From Micromonospora coriariae (GTDB lineage Bacteria; Actinomycetota; Actinomycetes; Mycobacteriales; Micromonosporaceae), in assembly GCF_900091455.1 (NCBI RefSeq), contig NZ_LT607412.1:2046001-2110000 (forward strand): a DNA stretch of 64,000 nucleotides, in the 5' to 3' direction. Both the position numbers and the translations under genes were made by a program. Numbering within the stretch: position 1 is the first letter of the stretch; every line of letters begins with the position of its first letter. The notes beneath the pieces are model-generated. The model was not told where the DNA came from. It worked only from the letters and a program-made list of their open reading frames with translations, and searched no databases. Shown here piece after piece: positions 1 through 8,157 of the stretch.

Positions 1-180
1 GGCCGGCGGCGCGGTAGATGCCTGCGGGCTCCCGGCCGTCGATGCCACGTCGGACGACGCCACGGGCACGCCGCCGGCCCCCGGCGCGGTCGGCGACCCC
101 GCCGGCGGGGCCTCTGCCCCGGGCGGTCGTGCCGGAGCCGGAGTCTCACCGCCCCGGCGCCAGTCCCAGCCGTCGGTCAC
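1..180 (-). CDS. N-terminal fragment of a Pro/Ala-rich protein (runs off the left edge)
   Basis: The minus strand opens with a GTG at 178-180 preceded by GGAGG seven bases upstream, and stays open to the window edge. The start reads MTDGWDWRRGG and continues as a low-complexity stretch rich in Pro, Ala, Gly and Ser. Long cytosolic Pro/Ala-rich leaders of this kind precede the membrane anchor in actinobacterial HtrA-type serine proteases and some anti-sigma factors. That match is inference; no catalytic domain is inside the window. The gene diverges from the methyltransferase at 414. The opposite strand is also open from base 2 to a TGA at 251-253, so the plus strand could instead carry the tail of a Pro-rich protein; the ribosome site favours the minus strand. 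Confidence 0.45.
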   Translation of the reverse strand, partial: MTDGWDWRRGGETPAPARPPGAEAPPAGSPTAPGAGGVPVASSDVASTAGSPQASTAPPA

Positions 181-413
181 GTCGGTGCCTCCCAGTCCGT
201 CCCCGGATCCCGCGCCGCGTCGTCCGGCCACCGACCGGCGCGGTCGCGGCTGACGGGATACCGCCTCCAGGATTGCACGGATGCACGCGGTGGAGTCAGC
301 GGTTGCCCCCGGTGATCGCCGGGGGTGGAGGCGCGGCTGCGCCGCGCGACGGCCGCCTCTACGCTCACAGTGCCAACCCGCCCCCGCACCACCACCGCCC
401 CCGGAGGTGCCCC

Positions 414-1064
414 ATCGCCACGGTCGCCGGTTCCGGCAGTTCGACGACCCAGGCTCAGCAGTTCGCCGAGTCGTACGTCACCGAGGATCTCGTCCTGCGC
501 ACCGCCCGCAGCCTGGCCCACGAGGTGGGCCTCGACGCGGTCACCCCCGGCGCCGGAGCGGCGCTACGGCTGCTCGCCGCGGCCGGCAACGCCCGCGCGG
601 TCGTGGAGATCGGCACCGGCACCGGGGTGAGCGGTCTCTGGCTGCTCCGCGGCATGCGCGCCGACGGCGTGCTCACCACCATCGACGTGGAAGTGGAGCA
701 CCAACGGATCGCCCGGCGGATCTTCAGCGAGGCCGGATTCGCCGCCGGCCGCACCCGGATCATCACCGGTCGCGCCCTCGACGTGCTGCCCCGGCTCGCC
801 GACGGGGCGTACGACCTGGTCTTCGTGGACGCCGAGGCGACCGGCTTCCACGCCTGTGTGGAGGCCGCGCTGCGGCTGCTGCGCCCGGGGGGCGTGCTCG
901 CGCTCAACGGCATGCTGGCCGGCGGTCGGATCGGTGACCCGGCCGCCCGGGACGCGGAGACCGTGACGGTCCGGGAGACGATCAAGGCGGTGCGGGAGTC
1001 CGAGCACTGGATCCCCGCCCTGCTCCCGGTCGGGCACGGGGTGCTCGCCGCGGTGAAGTGCTGA
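414..1064 (+). CDS. O-methyltransferase, SAM-dependent (Rv1220c-like)
   Basis: This is a class I SAM-dependent O-methyltransferase of the catechol/caffeoyl-CoA type, about 216 aa. The SAM-binding loop VVEIGTGTGVSGLWLL is near residues 62-77, followed by an acidic post-beta2 residue (TTIDVE) and the metal/substrate-side segment YDLVFVDAE. The frame is open far upstream, but similarity to the mycobacterial family begins only around TQAQQFAESYVTEDL. No ATG or GTG lies near that point. A strong GGAGG at 403-407 sits six bases before an ATC codon at 414, so an AUC start is proposed; an in-frame GTG at 312 without a ribosome site is the alternative. It converges with the aminopeptidase, leaving 6 bp between the two stop codons. 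Confidence 0.8.
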   Translation: MATVAGSGSSTTQAQQFAESYVTEDLVLRTARSLAHEVGLDAVTPGAGAALRLLAAAGNARAVVEIGTGTGVSGLWLLRGMRADGVLTTIDVEVEHQRIARRIFSEAGFAAGRTRIITGRALDVLPRLADGAYDLVFVDAEATGFHACVEAALRLLRPGGVLALNGMLAGGRIGDPAARDAETVTVRETIKAVRESEHWIPALLPVGHGVLAAVKC

Positions 1065-1070
1065 CCCCGG

Positions 1071-2546
1071 TCAGTCGACGCTGGCGAGCCACCGCAGGAG
1101 CGAGCGGACACCCCAGCCGGTCGCGCCCCGGCTGACTTCGGCGTGGTCGCCGTCCGCCCAGGACGGTGCCGACATGTCCAGGTGCAGCCAACGGTCCCGC
1201 AGATCGCCGGTGAACTCGCGCAGGTAGAGCGCGGCCACCACCGACCCGGCACCCTGCGTCGGCGCGCTGTACAGGTCGGCGATCTCGCTGCCCAGGTACT
1301 CGACGTAGTCGGTGGGCAACGGCATCCGCCAGGCCGCCTCGCCGGCCGCCTCGGTCGCGGTGAGCACATCGGCGGCCAGCCGGTCGTTCTCGCTATACAG
1401 GGCGGCGGTCCGCTTGCCCAAGGCCACGGCGTTGGCCCCGGTGAGGGTGGCCAGGTCGAGCAGCAGGTCCGGCGCGAGCTGCCGCACCGCGTACGCCAGC
1501 GCGTCGGCGAGGACCAGTCGGCCCTCCGCGTCGGAGTTGGTTGTCTCGCTGGTCATCCCGCCGTAGTGCCGGACGATGTCGCCGGGACGGAACGCCGAGC
1601 CGCTGACCATGTTCTCGGCCAGCGGGGCCAACGCGGTGACCCGGACCGGCAACCGCAGCGTCGCGGCGCCGAGGGTGGCGGCGACGACCGCGGCCGCGCC
1701 GGCCATGTCCTTGCGCATCAGTTTCATCGCCGGCACCGGCTTGATCGAGATCCCGCCGGTGTCGAAGGTGATGCCCTTGCCGATCAGCACCACATGGGTA
1801 CGCGCGCCGGCCGGGTGCCAGTCCAGCTCCACCAGACGGGGGCCGCTGGCCGAGCCGCCGCCCACGGCGAGGATCCCGCCGAAGCCCTCGGCGGCCAGCT
1901 CGTCCGGCTCACGGACCCGTAGACGCAGGTCCGGCAGGTCGGCCGCGGCCTCGGTCACCTGGTCGGCGAACCACTGCGGGTTCTTCACCGAGGAAGGCGT
2001 GTTGGTCAGGTCGCGGGCGAGCCGGGTCATCGCGGCGGTGGTCCGGGCCGTGGCGACGGCGGCCTCGTGCGCGGCCGGGTCGGCGAGCAGCAGGTCGACG
2101 CCGGCGAGCGCGGGCGGGTCACCGGCGTCGGTCAACCGGAACCGGTACGAGGCGAGCAGCAGCCCCTCGGTCAACCCGCGAACTGCGGCCGATGTGACCT
2201 CCGCCGGAAGGGCGAGTGTGATGTGCGTCTCATCTACGGCGGCGCGGGCCAGGGCCGCGCCGGCGGTCCGCCAGGCCGCCTCGTCGCCGTCGCCGATGCC
2301 GAGCAGGAGCAGTCGGCCCGGGGTACGCCCGGGGCACAGGTGGGTGCGGATCTCACCGGCCCGGCCGGTCAGCCGGGCGACCGGTGCCAGCGCGGCGGCC
2401 TCCTCGGCGACACCGTCCGGTAGTGCGACAGCTGTGGGCACCGGTACGGCGGAGGCGTCGCCATCCGCCGCCGGATCGGCGGGACGGACGGGCAGGACGA
2501 GGACGTCGAGCCGGTCGGGCTCGGCGATCGGACGGATGGCGAGCAC
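1071..2546 (-). CDS. pepA: Leucyl aminopeptidase (M17 family)
   Basis: A cytosolic two-metal aminopeptidase that removes N-terminal residues from peptides, about 491 aa. The metal and catalytic signatures are plain: GKGITFDTGG near residues 256-265, the MRKDMAGA segment, NSDAEGRLVLADAL near 337-350 (family signature NTDAEGR) and LATLTGA after it. The frame is open to a GTG at 2624, but that codon sits inside a strong hairpin. A GGAGG at 2558-2562 followed by a GTG at 2544-2546 is the better start, with GTG 2558 as a near alternative. The hairpin separates it from the DUF3117 gene upstream, so it is probably transcribed on its own. Confidence 0.9.
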   Translation of the reverse strand: MLAIRPIAEPDRLDVLVLPVRPADPAADGDASAVPVPTAVALPDGVAEEAAALAPVARLTGRAGEIRTHLCPGRTPGRLLLLGIGDGDEAAWRTAGAALARAAVDETHITLALPAEVTSAAVRGLTEGLLLASYRFRLTDAGDPPALAGVDLLLADPAAHEAAVATARTTAAMTRLARDLTNTPSSVKNPQWFADQVTEAAADLPDLRLRVREPDELAAEGFGGILAVGGGSASGPRLVELDWHPAGARTHVVLIGKGITFDTGGISIKPVPAMKLMRKDMAGAAAVVAATLGAATLRLPVRVTALAPLAENMVSGSAFRPGDIVRHYGGMTSETTNSDAEGRLVLADALAYAVRQLAPDLLLDLATLTGANAVALGKRTAALYSENDRLAADVLTATEAAGEAAWRMPLPTDYVEYLGSEIADLYSAPTQGAGSVVAALYLREFTGDLRDRWLHLDMSAPSWADGDHAEVSRGATGWGVRSLLRWLASVD

Positions 2547-2613
2547 GCGGAACCGCACCTCCAGGAAAGTGTCGCGGAGCGGGGCCGGGCCCGTCTCTCC
2601 GCACAGATGAAGA

Positions 2614-2646
2614 CCCTGAGCCACCGGCGATGCCGGTGGCTCAGGG
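2614..2646 (-). terminator. Rho-independent-like hairpin downstream of the DUF3117 gene
   Basis: A perfect 15-bp inverted repeat, CCCTGAGCCACCGGC with its complement, closes on a 3-nt loop. It lies after the stop of the DUF3117 gene on the minus strand and before the start of pepA. No U-tract follows, as is common in actinobacteria. Confidence 0.75.
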
Positions 2647-2692
2647 ACCGAGGAAGGTCCGGGCGGCGTGCACCGCCCGGATCATTCCTCAC

Positions 2693-2860
2693 TCAGCCGG
2701 CGGCCGCCTTCAACGCGTCACCGAGCGCGTTGGCCTCGTCGGGAGTCATCTCGACGACGAGCCGGCCACCGCCCTCCAGCGGGACCCGCATGACGATGCC
2801 CCGACCCTCCTTGGTGACTTCCAGCGGACCGTCGCCCGTCCGCGGCTTCATCGCCGCCAT
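2693..2860 (-). CDS. DUF3117 family microprotein (55 aa)
   Basis: A 55-aa protein, MAAMKPRTGDGPLEVTKEGR at the start, that matches the conserved actinobacterial DUF3117 family (Rv1211-like) along its whole length. The ATG has a GGGGAGA ribosome site. The family has no established biochemical role; members are near-universal in actinobacteria and very conserved, which suggests a binding role. Its neighbours Tag, DivIVA-type and O-methyltransferase genes recall the mycobacterial arrangement. The strong hairpin downstream implies a separate, possibly highly expressed transcript. Confidence 0.9.
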   Translation of the reverse strand: MAAMKPRTGDGPLEVTKEGRGIVMRVPLEGGGRLVVEMTPDEANALGDALKAAAG

Positions 2861-3050
2861 GTTGTCTCCCCTCAGACCTACACCAGGGTCGGTGGGTTGC
2901 CCCACAGCCACTTCGTCACGACCACCCGCAACGGTCGCGGGGGTGTCGACAAACGATTTTCCCTGATGAACACCGCCGGACCCAAACCGGAGCAGCATTG
3001 ATGTAACAGCATCTAGCTTATCTTGAGAAGGCCTGTCACAATGTGCGGTC

Positions 3051-3869
3051 ATGCAGGCACGGTCGGCACTCTTCGACCTGTACGGCGACCACCTCCGGCC
3101 GAGGGGTGGCCGCGCACCGGTCGCCGCCCTGGTCAAGCTATTGGCGCCGTTGGGAATTGCGCCGCCGGCAGTGCGCACCGCCGTGTCCCGGATGGTGCGT
3201 CAGGGCTGGCTCGACCCACTCCGGCTGGCGTCCGGACCGGGATATTCGATCACACCGAAAGCCGCCCGGCGACTGGACGAGGCGGCGGCCCGGATCTACC
3301 GGACCGGCCGGGTCAGCTGGGACGGCCGGTTCGACCTGCTCGTGCTGGAGGCCCTCGGCTCCCGGCGGGACCGGCAGCGACTCGCCGCCAACCTGAGCTT
3401 CCTGGGCTACGGGACGCTGGACGAGCAGACCTGGGTGGCCACCCGGCCCGCCGAGGACGTCGACCTGCTGCTCGCCGAGGCCGGTGTCCGGTTCGAGCGA
3501 TTCACCGCCTCGCACTTCGCCGGCACCCCCGGCGCGATGGGCGTGGTCCGCCGGGCCTGGAACCTCACCGAGATCGGCCGGGCCTACGAACGGTTCGTCG
3601 CCGACCAGCGCACGCTGCTCGCCGCGGTCACCGCACGCAGCAGCGACGAGGAGGCGTACGCGGCCCGGTTCCGGCTCGTGCACGCGTGGCGTACCTTCCT
3701 GTTCCGGGACCCGCAGCTGCCCCCGGCGCTGCTGCCCGAACGCTGGCCCGGCACCGCCGCGGCCAGCTTCTTCGACCGGCACGCGGCCCGCCTGCGTCCG
3801 GCCGCCGACCGGTACGTCGAGCAGTGCCTCGACGCCGGCAACCGCATCGTCCGACAGAAGGGTCGTTAG
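3051..3869 (+). CDS. PaaX family transcriptional regulator
   Basis: A 272-aa protein with the three-part PaaX layout: an N-terminal winged helix (LFDLYGDHLRPRGG ... VRTAVSRMVRQGWLDP, residues 5-55), a central region with the family-typical R-x-GY-S-ITP and W-DGRF-LLV segments (60-105), and a helical C-terminal domain. Characterised PaaX proteins repress phenylacetate degradation and respond to phenylacetyl-CoA. The gene directly precedes a PaaG-like enoyl-CoA hydratase, 4 bp apart, so the two are co-transcribed; here the regulator probably senses an acyl-CoA handled by that enzyme. No Shine-Dalgarno precedes the ATG; a weak CACAAT lies 8 nt upstream, so a leaderless start is possible. Confidence 0.88.
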   Translation: MQARSALFDLYGDHLRPRGGRAPVAALVKLLAPLGIAPPAVRTAVSRMVRQGWLDPLRLASGPGYSITPKAARRLDEAAARIYRTGRVSWDGRFDLLVLEALGSRRDRQRLAANLSFLGYGTLDEQTWVATRPAEDVDLLLAEAGVRFERFTASHFAGTPGAMGVVRRAWNLTEIGRAYERFVADQRTLLAAVTARSSDEEAYAARFRLVHAWRTFLFRDPQLPPALLPERWPGTAAASFFDRHAARLRPAADRYVEQCLDAGNRIVRQKGR

Positions 3870-3873
3870 ACAC

Positions 3874-4665
3874 GTGACCGAACCGTTGCTGGTCGACCGG
3901 ACCGACGCCGTCGTCACCCTCACGCTGAACCGGCCCAACGCGATGAACGCCCTCGACGTGGCGCTCAAGGAGGCCCTGCGGGACACCCTCGCGGAGCTGG
4001 AGACCGACCGGTCCTGCCGGGCGGTCGTGCTGGCGGGCGCGGGTGGGTCGTTCAGCGCCGGTCAGGACCTGCGCGAGCACGTGTCGACGCTGCAGGGCGC
4101 CTCGGGCAACCCGCTGGACACCGTCCGGGCGCACTACAACCCGATCGCCGCCCGGCTGGCCAACCTGCCCAAGCCGGTGGTGGCCGCGGTCCGTGGGATG
4201 GCCGCCGGGGCGGGCGCGTCGCTGGCCTTCCTCGCCGACATCCGGATCGGCGGCCCGACCACGAGCTTCCTGATGGCCTTCGCCAAGGTCGGCCTCGCCG
4301 CCGACACCGGCGCGTCCTGGACGCTGCCGCGACTGGTCGGACACGCCAAGGCGGTGGAGCTGCTGATGCTGGCCGAGCCGGTACGCGCCGAGGAGGCCTG
4401 TCGGCTGGGGCTGCTCAACCGTCTGGTGGACGACGACGAGCAGGTGCTGCCGACCGCGCAGGAGCTGGCCGCACGCCTCGCCGCCGGCCCCACCGTCGCG
4501 TACGGGGCGATCAAGCGGCAGCTCTCCATCGCGGACGCCGGCACCCTCGCCGACGCGCTGGCCGCCGAGGCGCAGGCGCAGTCGATCTGCGGCGCCACCG
4601 CCGATCACCGGGCGGCCACCCTCGCCTTCGTCGCGAAGCAGAAACCGGTCTTCGAAGGACACTGA
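3874..4665 (+). CDS. Enoyl-CoA hydratase/isomerase (PaaG-like)
   Basis: A 263-aa crotonase-fold protein. The first oxyanion-hole segment is AGGSFSAGQDLREH and the second MAAGAGASLAFLADIRI. The segment GLAADTGASWTLPRLVG has the single Asp at the place that PaaG isomerases use, rather than the two glutamates of true hydratases. This favours an isomerase on the lower phenylacetate pathway or a related acyl-CoA; the exact substrate is inference. The GTG start is 4 bp after the PaaX stop, so the pair forms an operon. No other paa genes are in the window, so the gene may serve a branch pathway. Confidence 0.87.
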   Translation: MTEPLLVDRTDAVVTLTLNRPNAMNALDVALKEALRDTLAELETDRSCRAVVLAGAGGSFSAGQDLREHVSTLQGASGNPLDTVRAHYNPIAARLANLPKPVVAAVRGMAAGAGASLAFLADIRIGGPTTSFLMAFAKVGLAADTGASWTLPRLVGHAKAVELLMLAEPVRAEEACRLGLLNRLVDDDEQVLPTAQELAARLAAGPTVAYGAIKRQLSIADAGTLADALAAEAQAQSICGATADHRAATLAFVAKQKPVFEGH

Positions 4666-4689
4666 ACCCGGCAGCCCGACCGGCCGGCT

Positions 4690-5322
4690 CTAGTCGTCCT
4701 CTTCCGGGTCCTGGTTGGCCTCCGCGCCCAGCACGAACGCCTGCATGGCCAGCTCGTCCCCGGAGGGTGACACGAAGGCGGGCAGCTCACGCGGGCCCAA
4801 CTCCTGCACGTAGGACCAGAAGAGCCGGACCGCCTCGGCCGGGGTGCCGGCCTCGATCGGCAGGTCGAGGCTGACCAGCCAGGTGCGCCGCGCCGGAGGC
4901 GGGCCGAGCCGGTCGGCCAGCGCCCGGAAGGCCGCCGGGTCCAGCGCGGTGAGGGGCCCGTCGAGCGTCAGCCGATCGGCCGGGACCGGCTCGTCGAAGG
5001 CCCGCCGGGTGTACGCCACGACGAGCACCCCGGGCTCGACCGGGGACTGCGGATCGTCCGGGTCCTCCCGGTGCCGTTGGGCCGGCGCGGTGACCCGGCC
5101 GAGCGCCACCAGCCGGGGAGGCGTGTCGGCCAGCACCGCCACCCGGTCACCGGGGCCCGGCCGGCTGATGCCCGTCAGCCCGGTCAGCTCCAGCGTGTCG
5201 TGGTGCACGAGCCGCTCGGCCTCGTACCGCTCGGCGGGCAGCAGCACCGCCCAGGTGCCCGTCCCGTCCACGTGGCCGGCCTCGTCGGCCCGGTGCGCGG
5301 TCTCGGTCCTCATGCCTGCCAT
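4690..5322 (-). CDS. Conserved hypothetical protein (210 aa)
   Basis: I do not recognise a characterised family. The protein is acidic and soluble, with no signal or membrane segment, and falls into two halves: residues 20-110 look like a small beta-rich module (TWAVLLPAERYEAERLVHH, GDRVAVLADTPPRLVALGRV), and 125-210 are helical, ending in an acidic tail QDPEEDD. The ATG at 5322 is 4 bp after the stop of tag, so it is translated from the tag transcript. A second in-frame ATG at 5313 is possible. Coding statistics match the neighbours. Confidence 0.7.
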   Translation of the reverse strand: MAGMRTETAHRADEAGHVDGTGTWAVLLPAERYEAERLVHHDTLELTGLTGISRPGPGDRVAVLADTPPRLVALGRVTAPAQRHREDPDDPQSPVEPGVLVVAYTRRAFDEPVPADRLTLDGPLTALDPAAFRALADRLGPPPARRTWLVSLDLPIEAGTPAEAVRLFWSYVQELGPRELPAFVSPSGDELAMQAFVLGAEANQDPEEDD

Positions 5323-5326
5323 CCCA

Positions 5327-5908
5327 TCACGCCGCGGGTGGCAGCGTGACGTGGCAGCCGACGATGTGATCGTCGACCATGCCGGTGGCCTGCATGAGCG
5401 CGTACGCGGTGGTCGGGCCGACGAATCGGAAGCCGCGCTTCTTGAGCGCCTTGGCCATCGCCGTCGACTCGGGGGTGATCGCCGCGAGCTCGGCGAACGA
5501 GGCGGGGCGGGCCGGCCGGGGCGCCGGGGCGAAGGACCAGAGCAGCGCGGACAGCCCGTCGGGCAGCTCGAGCGCGGCGCGCGCGTTGGCGATCGCCGCC
5601 TCGATCTTGGCTCGGTTCCGGACGATGCCGGCGTCGGCGAGCAGCCGGGTCACGTCGGCGTCGCCGTAGCCGGCGACGGTCGGGATCCGGAACTCGTCGA
5701 AGGCCAGCCGGAACGCCGGACGCTTGCGCAGGATGGTCAGCCAGGACAGGCCGGACTGGAACGCCTCCAGGGTCATCCGCTCGTAGAGCGCGTCGTCGCC
5801 GTGCAGCGGCCGCCCCCACTCGGTGTCGTGGTAGACGGCGTAGTCGGGGGTGCTCGACCCCCAGGCGCAGCGTGGCAGCCCGTCGGCGCCGATCACCAGG
5901 TCAGTCAC
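5327..5908 (-). CDS. tag: DNA-3-methyladenine glycosylase I
   Basis: A base-excision repair enzyme that releases 3-methyladenine from alkylated DNA. It has the zinc-binding residues of the Tag family: RCAWG near the N-terminus, YHDTEWG, and the C-terminal DHIVGCH. The core LEAFQSGLSWLTILRKRPAFR is typical. Length (193 aa) is usual. The frame is open to a GTG at 5917, but the GTG at 5908 is exactly 7 nt after a TAGCGT -10 box, so a leaderless start is favoured. The following hypothetical gene is 4 bp away and probably co-transcribed. Tag lies near DUF3117 and DivIVA genes in mycobacteria too. Confidence 0.92.
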   Translation of the reverse strand: MTDLVIGADGLPRCAWGSSTPDYAVYHDTEWGRPLHGDDALYERMTLEAFQSGLSWLTILRKRPAFRLAFDEFRIPTVAGYGDADVTRLLADAGIVRNRAKIEAAIANARAALELPDGLSALLWSFAPAPRPARPASFAELAAITPESTAMAKALKKRGFRFVGPTTAYALMQATGMVDDHIVGCHVTLPPAA

Positions 5909-5915
5909 CTCGTAC

Positions 5916-5943
5916 ACGCTAGGCCATCGGGCCGACAGCCCAA
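5916..5943 (-). promoter_or_regulatory. Predicted leaderless promoter of tag
   Basis: Read on the minus strand: TTGGGC (5938-5943), a 16-nt spacer, then TAGCGT (5916-5921), then 7 nt to the GTG at 5908. The predicted transcription start falls on or next to the start codon. Confidence 0.5.
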
Positions 5944-5944
5944 C

Positions 5945-5960
5945 GCCGCCGGCCGGCGGC
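5945..5960 (-). terminator. Hairpin after the DivIVA/SRPBCC operon
   Basis: GCCGCCGGCCGGCGGC is a perfect 16-bp palindrome 14 bp after the SRPBCC stop codon. It could form a stem on RNA and end the upstream transcript just before the tag promoter. Palindromes made only of G and C are common in this genome, so confidence is moderate. Confidence 0.4.
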
Positions 5961-5974
5961 CGGCGCGAGCGTGG

Positions 5975-6469
5975 TCAGGGCAGCCGGCCCTGCTCGACCA
6001 GACGGGCGAACCTCTTCAGCGACTGGGTGAGGCCGACCTTGGAGCCGGGCCAGAGCACCGGCCACGCCAGCCGACCGGCCGGGCCGCCCGGCAGGTGGAA
6101 CCACTCGTGCCAGACCACCTGCGTGCGGGACCGGTCCATCTGGGTGCAGCGCAGCACACCCGGGCCGCGCAGCAGCCGGCCGCAGTGCACCACGCCGATC
6201 TCGTACGGCTCGTCGACCCGGACCACCCGCATCTCGTCGCGCAGCACCACCGGGCCGAGCGCGGTCACCGCCTCGATCAGGCTGCCCTCACGGCCGTCGC
6301 CCTCGACCACCCGCAGTCGGGTGAACGGGATCCAGTCGGACTGACGTTCCCAGGCGAGCAGCGCGGTGAAGACCCGCTCCGCCGGGGCGTTCACGATCAC
6401 CGTGGCGGTCACTTCGCCGGCTCCGGGTTGGGCAGCCTCGCGGAGATCGTCGGCGCCGGGGTCGGTCAC
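5975..6469 (-). CDS. SRPBCC (START-like) family protein
   Basis: A 164-aa protein with the helix-grip (Bet v1/START) pattern: the opening strand VTATVIVNAPAERVFTALLAW, a run of beta strands, and a long C-terminal helix GSKVGLTQSLKRFARLVEQG. The fold binds hydrophobic ligands in a central cavity; no ligand can be assigned. It begins with ATGA overlapping the stop of the DivIVA-domain gene, so the two are translationally coupled. That link hints at an envelope or lipid-related role, which is inference. Confidence 0.8.
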   Translation of the reverse strand: MTDPGADDLREAAQPGAGEVTATVIVNAPAERVFTALLAWERQSDWIPFTRLRVVEGDGREGSLIEAVTALGPVVLRDEMRVVRVDEPYEIGVVHCGRLLRGPGVLRCTQMDRSRTQVVWHEWFHLPGGPAGRLAWPVLWPGSKVGLTQSLKRFARLVEQGRLP

Positions 6470-7065
6470 GTCGACTCCGACCGGACCACCGCGCCGTGCT
6501 GTCCGGTGCCGTCGGCCGACTCACCGTCGGCCGGCTCGTCATCCGCCGGCGCGACGGCCGGGGCCACGCCGTCGGCGTCCGCCGGGGAGGAGGTGACAGC
6601 GGGCAGCGGGCCGGCGACGGCCGAGCCGACCGGGGCAGCGCCGGAGCCGGCGTCGGCGCCCGGCCGCTCAACCTGACGAGCCGCCGCATCCTCATTCGTC
6701 GCCGCGCTGGCGGACTGCTCACGGGCCTGACGCAGCGCGTCCGCGTCGGCGGTGCGTCCCGCACGCAACGCGATGACCTCCGCCTCCAGCACGCCGATCA
6801 GCTCGGATTTGTAGCCGATGTCGTAGGCGGCACGACGCATCGCCTGATCGACCTGGGCCATCCGGTACCCGCGCAGCCCGGTGTCGAAGCGGACCACGCC
6901 CACATCGGATTCCCGCAACGGCCGGGTGACCGGCAACGCCACGGCCTGCGAGTCCGGCTCGGCGGGCGCCAGGCCCGGATCACGACCGGTGACCAGCACC
7001 GTCACGCCGAACACCACCGCCGCGACGGTCAACGCCACGACCAGGAAGAGCAGAAGCTGACCCAT
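6466..7065 (-). CDS. DivIVA-domain membrane protein (Rv1209-like)
   Basis: A 199-aa protein with one N-terminal membrane segment (MGQLLLFLVVALTVAAVVFGV), then a short DivIVA-like motif, VRFDTGLRGYRMAQVDQAMRRAAYDIGYKSELI (residues 56-88), and a charged, partly helical Ala-rich tail. The G-YR--QVD pattern is the family signature. Similar proteins sit beside folP2 and tag in mycobacteria (from memory Rv1209) and are thought to localise at the polar growth zone. The last four bases overlap the SRPBCC start. It is divergent from folP2. Confidence 0.82.
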   Translation of the reverse strand: MGQLLLFLVVALTVAAVVFGVTVLVTGRDPGLAPAEPDSQAVALPVTRPLRESDVGVVRFDTGLRGYRMAQVDQAMRRAAYDIGYKSELIGVLEAEVIALRAGRTADADALRQAREQSASAATNEDAAARQVERPGADAGSGAAPVGSAVAGPLPAVTSSPADADGVAPAVAPADDEPADGESADGTGQHGAVVRSEST

Positions 7066-7220
7066 GCACTGATCGTGGCATGGCGACCGGCCGTGAGCGA
7101 GCCCACCACCCACCCCGATCACGATCAGCGCCGACGCCGCCCAGCGTCCCGGTCGGCCGACCGGCTAGCGTCGGGACCGGCCGACGCGGCGGCGACGGTG
7201 CGGACTCTCAGGAGGCGGAC

Positions 7221-8090
7221 ATGGCCGGGGCGCTTCGGCTGGGTAGGCGGACGTTCGCCCCCGGCGAGCTGGTGGTGATGGCGATCGTCAACCGCACGCC
7301 CGACTCGTTCTTCGACCGGGGCGCCACCTTCGCCGCCGACAGCGCGCTGCGCGCCGTCGAACGGGCCGTGGACGAGGGCGCGGCGATCATCGACATCGGC
7401 GGGGTGAAGGCCGGACCCGGCGCCGAGGTGGACGTCGCCGAGGAGATCCGGCGCACGGTGGACACCATCGCCGCCGTCCGGGCCGCGTTCCCGGAGGTGG
7501 TCATCTCCATCGACACCTGGCGCGCCGAGGTGGCGGTGGAGGCCGTGGCGGCCGGCGCCGACCTGCTCAACGACACCTGGTCGGGGGCCGACCCGGCGCT
7601 CGCCCAGGTGGCCGCGCAGACCGGCGCCGGCCTGGTCTGCTCGCACGCCGGCGGGCTGGTCCCGCGGACCCGGCCGCACCGGGCCGCCTTCGACGACGTG
7701 GTCGCCGACGTGGTCGCGACGGTGACCGGGCTCGCCGAGCGGGCGGTGGCGGCGGGGGTACGTCCGGACGGAATCCTGATCGACCCGGCACACGACTTCG
7801 GCAAGAACACCCGGCACTCCCTGGAGATCACCCGCCGGCTCGACGAGTTGACCGGGACCGGCTGGCCGCTGCTGGTGGCGCTCTCCAACAAGGACTTCAT
7901 CGGCGAGACGCTTGACCTGCCGGTGGCCGAACGGCTGGAGGGAACGCTCGCCGCGACGGCGATCTCCGCCTGGCTCGGTGCCCGGGTGTTCCGGGCCCAC
8001 CAGGTCGCGCCCACCCGCCGGGTGCTGGACATGGTGGCCTCGATCCGCGGCGACCGGCCGCCCACGGTGGCCCGCCGGGGCCTGGCCTGA
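7221..8090 (+). CDS. folP2: Dihydropteroate synthase-like protein, FolP2 type
   Basis: A 289-aa TIM-barrel protein related to dihydropteroate synthase. It keeps the barrel motifs (AIVNRTPDSFFDRG, ILIDPAHDFGKNT) but carries the FolP2 variants GGVKAGPG, where active enzymes have GGESTRPG, and SHAGGLVPRTRPHR. Mycobacterial FolP2 has no detectable synthase activity, so this is probably also not a folate enzyme. A good AGGAGG site lies 6 nt before the ATG. The frame is open further upstream without a ribosome site. Confidence 0.85.
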   Translation: MAGALRLGRRTFAPGELVVMAIVNRTPDSFFDRGATFAADSALRAVERAVDEGAAIIDIGGVKAGPGAEVDVAEEIRRTVDTIAAVRAAFPEVVISIDTWRAEVAVEAVAAGADLLNDTWSGADPALAQVAAQTGAGLVCSHAGGLVPRTRPHRAAFDDVVADVVATVTGLAERAVAAGVRPDGILIDPAHDFGKNTRHSLEITRRLDELTGTGWPLLVALSNKDFIGETLDLPVAERLEGTLAATAISAWLGARVFRAHQVAPTRRVLDMVASIRGDRPPTVARRGLA

Positions 8091-8106
8091 CCGCTCGTCC
8101 CGACAA

Positions 8107-8124
8107 CCGGCCGCGAACGGCCGG
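8107..8124. terminator. Bidirectional hairpin between convergent folP2 and nuoA
   Basis: CCGGCCG, a CGAA tetraloop and CGGCCGG form a 7-bp stem, placed 16 bp after folP2 and 33 bp after the end of nuoA on the other strand. Confidence 0.5.
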
Positions 8125-8157
8125 ACGGACCGGCACGATCGCCGGAGGCCCGGGCGG

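Noticed and set aside
2..253. Plus-strand frame at the left edge ending in TGA at 251-253
   Set aside because: It is Pro/Gly-rich without a motif; the minus strand has a GTG with a good GGAGG site and a cleaner start. Kept only as an alternative.
4844..6676. 610-aa open frame on the plus strand across the hypothetical, tag and SRPBCC genes
   Set aside because: It is Ser/Arg-rich without motifs and opposes three genes with clear family signatures.
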